Origin: Zantedeschia hybrid cultivar | Lineage: Eukaryota; Streptophyta; Magnoliopsida; Alismatales; Araceae | Assembly (NCBI GenBank): GCA_030544215.1 | Contig: JARZZO010000011.1 | Location: 6,806,001 to 6,870,000, forward strand | Reading direction: 5' to 3' | DNA: 64,000 bases | Part shown: positions 57,201 to 64,000 of the stretch, piece by piece | How positions within the stretch are numbered: position 1 is the stretch's first letter | Layout: every line of letters begins with the position of its first letter | Position numbers and translations under genes: made by a program | The notes under the pieces: generated by a model | Told to the model about the DNA's origin: nothing | The model's database searches: none | The model's input: the letters and a program-made list of their open reading frames with translations, nothing else

Positions 57201-60200
57201 CACTGTGTGTAATTCTACGAATCAGATGCCAAAAACAAGCAGAGAACTAGCACGAGGCAGGACGAGTTTGAGTGGGTTCAGTACAGAAACAGTATGGATG
57301 CCATTGTTAGAAAAAGTGGCATAGACAGGAGAAGAGTACTTGACATAAGGGGCAATCATGATAAATATGGAGTTCCATGTGTCGGCGATAAACTGGATTT
57401 CTTCTCGGTCTATAGTACAAGTGCACAACTAAATAGGACTAGTGCTCTTCAGAGCATATCTCTTGTGGTAAGTTTTTTTTAACTTTTTGATTTTTTTTTT
57501 ATTTGCTAAAAAAATGCCATTGTTCCCGTTAGTTAATTTTTAGAAGAAAGTTAACATGTCTGTCTTTCTATCTTGGTGTGAGCACTTTGAAATCCTCAAT
57601 TTAGTTGGCATTGAGCCTGGCTGTCAAGATGCCAAACAAGGTACTTGTTGCTGGCCCAGGTCCAAGGCACTACAGCGACTCAAGAAAAGAAGGCCGGGTG
57701 CCCACTTAGGTGGCCCAAGGTGTACACTTGGGCACCTTGGAGTTCTTTGGTCTGGTTAGACCTGATTGGGTCACCCACTAACAGGCCACCGTTGAGTTCT
57801 CTCTCTTACCCTCCTTGTGCAACAGGGTTCTCGCTCCCCCACCTGGCCACCACAGTACGGTCGGTCATGGGGATCTGCAGCAGGGCTGCATGGGGAGCTC
57901 TATCACCCTATCCCCTACTCTCTCTCCCTCTCACTCATTTCCTAATGCTCATCTCTCTCTCTCTCTCTATGTATAATTATATATATACAGTCGGTCATGG
58001 GGATCTGCAGCAGTAAGAGGCAGGATCCCCATCTCTTATTCCTTCATTGTACACTGGCTCATTGACCCCCTTTCACTGTGCATTGTGTAATAACTCAGTC
58101 CCTACCTCTTACTCTCACTCTCACTCTCTTACTAACTGTAAAGTTTAATGATGAACAGTGAACAAAGACCAACCCTTCTTACTCGCTCATAGTCACTACA
58201 CTGCCCGACCCCCACTTTGACTTTCACTCTGCTTGTAATGTGTGAATCTGATGTCACTCTTACTCCCACTCTCAGTATCTCACTCCTTGTGAAATGTGAA
58301 TGGTGACCCACCCCCTCTCTCACACTTATTGTCACTCTGTAAACATCCCCCAACACACACGTCCTTCTTCCTCTCACTCACTGTAAGTTAAAGCTTTAAA
58401 CATGGTGAAAGGGTCCGGCACTGCTTAACTTGGATTTGATGGGGGAAGTGGTGCTGATGATGATTATGGGAGATTTAAGTTTCGAACATGGTGAAAAGTT
58501 GCTTGGTTGTAGTTACATATGGAGCAGCTTTAGGCTTCTGGTAAATTAGAGGCAGAAGTGGCTTTTCTGAGAAAAGTCATTTTAGTGAGAGTTTTAGCTT
58601 TGGGTAAACTGATGGTTATAAGTCATTTTTGTTCCTAGGATTGGAAAATTCTGTTGAAAATTTTGACCTTTGGACTCGTGAGCAAATTTTTTTCTTCGGA
58701 AAAAAACGAAATGGACCTCTCCCTCCCTCCCTCCTCCTCCTACTTTCCCTCTTCTCTCCATCCGAGAACCTGAGCTGCCTCTACAAACCCAGTGTTATTG
58801 TTCGCCATCCCTGTTCTTATTACCGACTAACCGGCCATGATTTTATGCACTCTAGTGTTTCCTTCCACAGGCAGCTTGGGCAGCTTGTATTTCTTCCATC
58901 CTTTTATCTCATTCATGACTACACTAATTGCTCTCTTCCTCTTGTTCTTTATCTATGCTGGCTTACCTGCGGCAGATAAGTGGGTAAGTCCATGGGATTA
59001 GATTCAGTGACAATCAGAAGGAACTGTCATGATTTCCTACATGGGACACCTGCTGCACATAAGCACCTACCTGATATCTCCGTGTGTATCTGCCTCTTGT
59101 TTCTTTCTCTCCCCCATACTTGGTTTTGTATCTTCTTCACCAGGGTCAAATTCTTGTTGGACTGTATCATGTCTCTGTCATTTCTTAAATGAGTCAAATT
59201 TTATGCACTTTTGTGTGGATAAAAGATGAACTTGGCATTACAAGGACTATTCGAAGGACAAATGGACAATTTACTCCAATGTTCCACTGTACTCATGTTC
59301 GGACCTTTTGAAGAGTTGAAGGAGGGTGGATGGTGGCTTAGTTAGAAAACAGATTTTTCTCAAACTCCTCAACTGTGGAGATGTTTTCTTTCTAGGATGG
59401 TTTTTTAAGGCTTAGAAAAGAAATTCTTTCTTAAGGAACCAATTTTTTTTCCTTTACAAAATCCTAAACCCCCATGGCATCCTTTCCGCACAAACAAGCA
59501 ACACCTTCTAGTACCTCTAAAATAGGACTCGAGCCTCGAGATCTTGTGCAGAAGTTGCAGTGGTTCATTCCTGAGTTGTTCTGTATTTTTGTGAACATGT
59601 CTATGACACTGTCTAAACATGTAAGCAACATAATGTAAGTTGATTATGTTTGATTAAAAAATGTTCAAACCTGCATTACAGTGTCCTACTTCATGAAAAA
59701 ATGACATTAAAACAGGGGTGGACATTTGTTACAAAGCTGAGCAAGTTAAACACTTGGGTAGGCATTGTTTCAGGATGTGCTTGATTGTTTGTGTGCACGC
59801 CATTGGAGGCCATAATAAAGCGTCCACTGGAGAAGGAAAGAAAAGGAACAAAGAGGATCAAATCACTCAGTGGTCTTCGCTGTTGTTGATATGTCTTGCA
59901 AGCAGGGCATAGCAATGGAGTGGATATTGGTTTTGTGGATAAGGTCTAACTTGATGTCTGTTAAGCGTCTTGGTGAACTGGAAGTTATCTTGTCCATGAT
60001 CTTGCATTTTTTCTGCTTACCATGCAGTCATTATTCACAGTTGTGCTGCCCACTTGCACAGCCTTTTGATGACAATTGCACCTTCCCTCCATGTTAAGCA
60101 TCTTCATATACCTTGCCCTGGTTCCATTTGCTTCTGTAAGACTGATTCTTGATGGTGGTGTTTGGAGAGGGATAACTTGGCAGAGAGTTAACATTATGTT

Positions 60201-63200
60201 TCTTCCTTTAACTTAAAAGTGTATACTTTTGACATATTTTTTAAAATTTTTATGGATAGTATATCTCAGCCTGCACATGGGGACTAGTCAAGTTGGTCAC
60301 ATGTTTGTCGGGCTCTACATGGTCAGTGCTAAGAGTAATACTTGCTGCAATGCCCCCTGCTGCCGCAGTGCGGGGCATTGCAGTGGATAAACAGAAAAAA
60401 AAATAATTCTGTTTTTTAAAGGTCTGGCCCCAAATGCCTTACGTGTCCGTACAGGCCAATCTCTGATTGGATGACCACCAAATTTCTAAAAAAATAAAAA
60501 AACTGATCCCCAATGAACAATAAAAAATGCCCTTAATGGGCAAAGCCCAATAATAGTTTTTGATTTGCTAAAATTTTGAGAGTCGTCGATCGGAGATCAG
60601 CCTGTACAGACACGTAGGGCATATGAGGCCCGACCTTAAAAAAAAGTTTTTTTTTTGTTTACCCACTGCAATGCCCGGCACTGGCAGCAGCAGGGGCATT
60701 GCAGCAGGTATTACTCCAGTGCTAAATTCTTAAACTGGGCCAGAAGTTCTGGGTTAGTCCCAAAATGGGTTGGACCTGCAGACCCTACATTCCAGCTAGG
60801 TCTGTTGGATTGACCATCCTGTTCCTTGCTTTTTTTAATTGGTTACATAGATATTCTTGACATGGGCAACTTTGGAGCTGATTAGGTATTCCAGTTTCCT
60901 CTTAAACAATGATCTTTTAAAAGCTGTCTTCTGAGGCTTACTGATGTATATTATGCCAGGTCTGAAAATAGGAATCTGCTTGGCATATGTAGCATTCTGA
61001 ACAGATGAATGTATTTATTTATTTATTTATTTTATGCATCAGACATTGAAACGCTTAACTTTTTAAGTTTTTCCAGCTTATCTTTTGTAAACAATTCACA
61101 TCTAAAAGCTGTCTATGGCATTGAGTTGTTAGTTGTGCTTTGGAGTGGATTACAGGCATTATTTGAAGAATGGAGCTTCCAGTGATCAGTTCCTGAGGCT
61201 ACCTTATTATTTCAGCTTCATAAATAATGTAGCTTAACAATAATGCTTGCAACATTAATTCTAGTGCCTTTCTTTGCTTGTATACACATCTAGCTCTTGT
61301 TATTTTTGCCTTTGGCTACCTTTCTTTTCTTCGCCATTAGCATTGTGTTTAGAGTATTTCTGCTTTGTTTTATATACAGTCTCTGAACCTGTTAAAGCTT
61401 ACCATGCAGTGACACTCTCAACTAATTTTATAAATCAAAATGGGACTAATAAGGAACCTTTATGTTCCAAATGCTTTGTTGATGATTGTATTGAAGGATT
61501 TTTAGGGAAACAAATGGAAGTACATGTTTGTGGGTATAGATGACACCATGATCGTGGGACTTCGTGGCCCCTCAAATTTGTTTGGACATTCAACCGACAA
61601 GAGGATTAAATCATTGGAGTTGGAACTTCAGTACTGGGATGCTGATCCAGCTGCATTGACCACTAAGATTGTTTTTGGCCATTTTCCAATGTCATTCACT
61701 GCTTCTTCTGAGACTGGAAAACGTTATGAAAGTATGTTTGCAGCAAGGTCAGTCTCCGCATATCTTTGTGGTCATCTGCATGCAACATTTGGCAAGCAAC
61801 TCTGGAGGCCACATACGATTAAGGAGGCAGCAGACTTTGAACAAAAGCCAAAACAACGACGATTTTGGGAATGGGAACTTGGAGATTGGAAGGATTCCAG
61901 ATTAATGAGGATCCTGGCCATTGACCAGGGGGAGGTATCCTTTTTGGATATCAAACTTAACAAACGTGGGCTTCAAGATGGTTTCCCAACTACGATCCTC
62001 ATTACTTATCCCATTGACTCGAGAAATATGGCTCAGGTAAAACTGGATGACCGGGCGGCAAGAAATGATATTAACGTACTTGTCTTCTCAGCTCACTCAA
62101 TTAGCAATGTGACAGCCAAAGTATATGACTCATCAAGAGCTTATAAATCAGTGGAAGAGATACCACTTCAGTTTGCCGCTAGTTCTTTCACCTTCCAGCC
62201 ATTGTTTTCTGCCAAATGGAATGCCGAGAATTACAAAAGTGTATCTGCAACCCGCTTCTGGTTGCAGGTCTTTGCAGTAGATGTCAATGGCAAGGAGACT
62301 GCTAGTACATTAAGACCATTTTCAATTGAAGGTAGATCTGCACATTTGTCTACTTCATGGTTGGTTTATTTAGTTTTCTTTTTACAGTGGGAGAAACTCT
62401 ATTCAGTCCTTTTGTGGAGCAATATTAGCTTTCTCATTGTATTATTGTTGCTTCCCAAACCTATAAATCATTTCATGAGGAGTAAAGCATCATATCAGAG
62501 GTGGGCTACATCAGTTTCAATTTCTTCAACTGTTGGTCAGAAAAGGTTATTGTTTTGGCCACTCTGGTTCTTGATAGAGGGCTCAGCGAATCAGATAGTA
62601 TGGTGTGCTATGGTACTGTACCTTGCATGTTTACTCTGTTTTCCATGGTTCTGGGGTCATGGAACGTCCATCAATGGAGATTTGGCCACAATGTCAATCC
62701 TTGGGTGGATGATGGAGTCCTCTGGCTGTCCAAGTAGAAAGGAAAAACTAGGTTCACCAGACATAATGGCCATAACTCTACCTTTTCTGTATCTGGTTGT
62801 TACCCCTTTGTTTCTTCTCACTTATAGCTTACTGGCTGAAAGGTCAGCATTCCTTTTGCACTCAAGTCACAGAGGAAGCCGTACAAGGGAAACAGGTTCT
62901 GTGGGACAGGAAATAGAAGAGAGCAGACAACTTATGGCTGGGCGTGCACCCAAATCTAGTGAGGCTGGAATTGAAATGACATTCAGAATGCGCAAGATAT
63001 GCAGAAGCTGGACAAGGATCATCATGTTGTTAGTGTGTTTGATTTATGCTTACATACATATCAAGGTAGAAATGACAAATAAGAACCATGCTTCGTTTAT
63101 TGATAGTTTAAATATTCTTGTTCTCTGAAGTTTTACGCCTTTTGATGCAGCAATTTCTTGCCCTTGGACGAGCATATGGAGTTGGTCCAGTTGCTTTATC

Positions 63201-63261
63201 TCCTGCCCTGTCTTTGGCGCCACCGGCCTTCTTGGCTACAGCTGTTTATTTAAGTCAGTAA
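54256..63261 (+). CDS. TMEM62-like calcineurin-type metallophosphoesterase, membrane-bound
   Basis: Four exons encode 726 aa: 54256-54523, 57226-57467, 61506-63065 and 63151-63261, with GT-AG borders and phases 1, 0, 0. It resembles the Arabidopsis putative metallophosphoesterase At3g03305 and animal TMEM62; the substrate is unknown. An N-terminal signal peptide (about 1-21, LPLLLLPLLWLPPAAS) leads into the catalytic domain with all metal-binding motifs: SDLHLS (51-56), TGDLTD (85-90), RGNHD (131-135), FGHFP (227-231) and CGHLH (258-262). A beta-rich middle is followed by about five hydrophobic segments from residue 450 to the end. Exon 1 is strongly GC-rich; later exons are AT-rich. No break is seen. 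The start was chosen because it gives the signal peptide; the neighbouring upstream ATG is in another frame. Confidence 0.93.
54524..57225 (+). other. Intron 1 of the metallophosphoesterase gene
   Basis: The 2.7-kb intron is AT-rich. It has a local duplication of GACATATGCTTTGTAAAGG (56353 and 56419) and of GGAACATGGA(T/A)TCC (56386 and 56791). No exon was seen. Confidence 0.6.
57468..61505 (+). other. Intron 2 of the metallophosphoesterase gene
   Basis: The 4-kb intron contains CTCACTCT-type low-complexity DNA (57910-58380), a duplicated CGGTCATGGGGATCTGCAGC (57860 and 57992), and a Mutator-like MITE at 60333-60716. Exon 2 ends and exon 3 begins at phase 0, and no missing domain is implied. 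Confidence 0.6.
60333..60716. mobile_element. Mutator-like foldback MITE, perfect 9-bp target duplication
   Basis: CAGTGCTAA flanks both sides (60324-60332, 60717-60725). The terminal repeat GAGTAATACTTGCTGCAATG is matched inverted at the right end with one difference (GAGTAATACCTGCTGCAATG). Pairing continues inward across GGGGCATTGCAG, GGTC(T/G)GGCC and GATCGGAGATC/GATTGGATGACC phrases, so almost the whole 384 bp can fold back. Confidence 0.9.
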
Positions 63262-64000
63262 TAGGCGCTAAAATCCAGCTTGCTAATGTGCGAATATGTT
63301 TTCTTAACGATTCATAATTAAGCCAGGTGTATTTGATGGTATTGATGTCTACGACTACCATCTCAATGGTGTCACGGTAATCCAAGTCAAATGTTAAACT
63401 GTATGTGCAAGTTTGCCCTTTCCTCATGCTTTAAGTGGGGCTGTGGATAGTGATGACGCAGTGATGTTAGGATTGTGTGTATCCATCTTGAACCATGCCG
63501 AGACAAGACCTTCTGCACCCAAACCCTATGGTTTGCTTCCGGTCACATAGGTAAAATTAGTCATCTGTTATGATAAGAAAAGTATCAAATTTAATCTTTG
63601 CTCTATGTGAGTGGGGCGGCCCGAGTTTAGGATCGGGGATACAAAGGATCTCTCTCATTTAGGTCATGCCAAAACGGATGGTGATAAAAAAAAGTGACGA
63701 AATGTGTTGTTTCCGGCTTGAAACGGTCGCTTGAACCAGAAGATTAATTATGCAAGGATGCGCACGTGTACTTGTTCTATTATCAACATTGATAAGAGCT
63801 CGTAACTCGCCCCGAAATGGAGTTCACCGTGTTTGGTCAAATTTTCTGCATGATGATCGGGTTACGCAAGTCGATCGGTTGGAGAGTAGCTTTTCATTGT
63901 TTTCGTTCATGCACGAGGACCCTGGTTATGTTGCAACTGACGGGCTGGAATTGTATCGCGACGTAATATCTGCAGCTTGGACGGAGGTTTTGTTCATAGT
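63262..64000. other. 3' flank of the metallophosphoesterase gene
   Basis: It presumably begins with the 3' UTR. No further gene, repeat boundary or motif was recognised up to the window end. Confidence 0.4.

Noticed and set aside
61274..61505. Open frame just upstream of exon 3 as extra coding sequence
   Set aside because: The acceptor TTTTTAG at 61505 restores GNKWKYMFVGIDD in frame with exon 2; the upstream frame is intron sequence.
62332..62387. A 56-bp intron-like segment (GTAGATCTG ... TTTTTACAG) inside exon 3 of the metallophosphoesterase gene
   Set aside because: Removing it would shift the frame (56 is not a multiple of 3), and the encoded stretch before QWEKLYSVLLW aligns with coding sequence in the family.

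Overview
The window is nuclear DNA from a flowering plant. Genes have GT-AG introns, and intergenic DNA is AT-rich and crowded with plant transposons (Copia and solo LTRs, an L1-type LINE, SINEs, and hAT, Mutator and Harbinger MITEs). First exons are sharply GC-rich inside AT-rich surroundings (about 4.75-5.2, 20.9-21.06 and 54.2-54.5 kb). That pattern, with the protein sequences, suggests a monocot, probably not a grass; this is inference.

Four protein-coding genes can be supported. (1) 4700-5238, minus: first exon of an organelle-targeted zinc-finger protein of the VAR3/OZ type; the remaining exons were not found. (2) 18728-21063, minus: a complete four-exon secretory phospholipase A2, 166 aa. 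(3) 26135-40300, minus: a complete twelve-exon GDT1/TMEM165-family (UPF0016) transporter, 229 aa, whose introns carry most of the repeats between 26 and 40 kb. (4) 54256-63261, plus: a complete four-exon TMEM62-like calcineurin-type metallophosphoesterase, 726 aa, with C-terminal membrane segments. They look like ordinary, functionally unrelated neighbours.

Two plant gene relics were recognised: a GID1 (gibberellin receptor) pseudogene at 23.64-24.29 kb, and an R2R3-MYB relic at 14.14-14.60 kb that shares a reading frame with an upstream Copia gag fragment.

Repeats fill the rest. At 0-4.6 kb lie a hAT-like element with an 8-bp target duplication, an L1 tail, and a Harbinger MITE with a hAT-like element nested inside it. 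At 6.5-14.1 kb is a Copia-rich block with a nested solo LTR. Mutator-like foldback MITEs with perfect 9-bp target duplications lie at 22.85, 45.14 and 60.33 kb, a SINE with an 11-bp duplication at 44.0 kb, and a 2.66-kb solo LTR inside the large GDT1 intron.

The most unusual signal is a 34-bp palindromic unit: a 12-bp left arm ending in or near GGCGTC, exactly 10 variable bases, and a 12-bp right arm close to GACGCGTTTTAG. It occurs 16 times, 12 in the solo LTR at 7.6-8.8 kb and 4 in an 89-bp tandem array at 12.75-13.05 kb just upstream of a TATA box. The arms show compensatory changes. A second hairpin family (TTGAG-CTAC-CTCAA) lies at 12.04-12.33 kb. I know of no named element that matches either.
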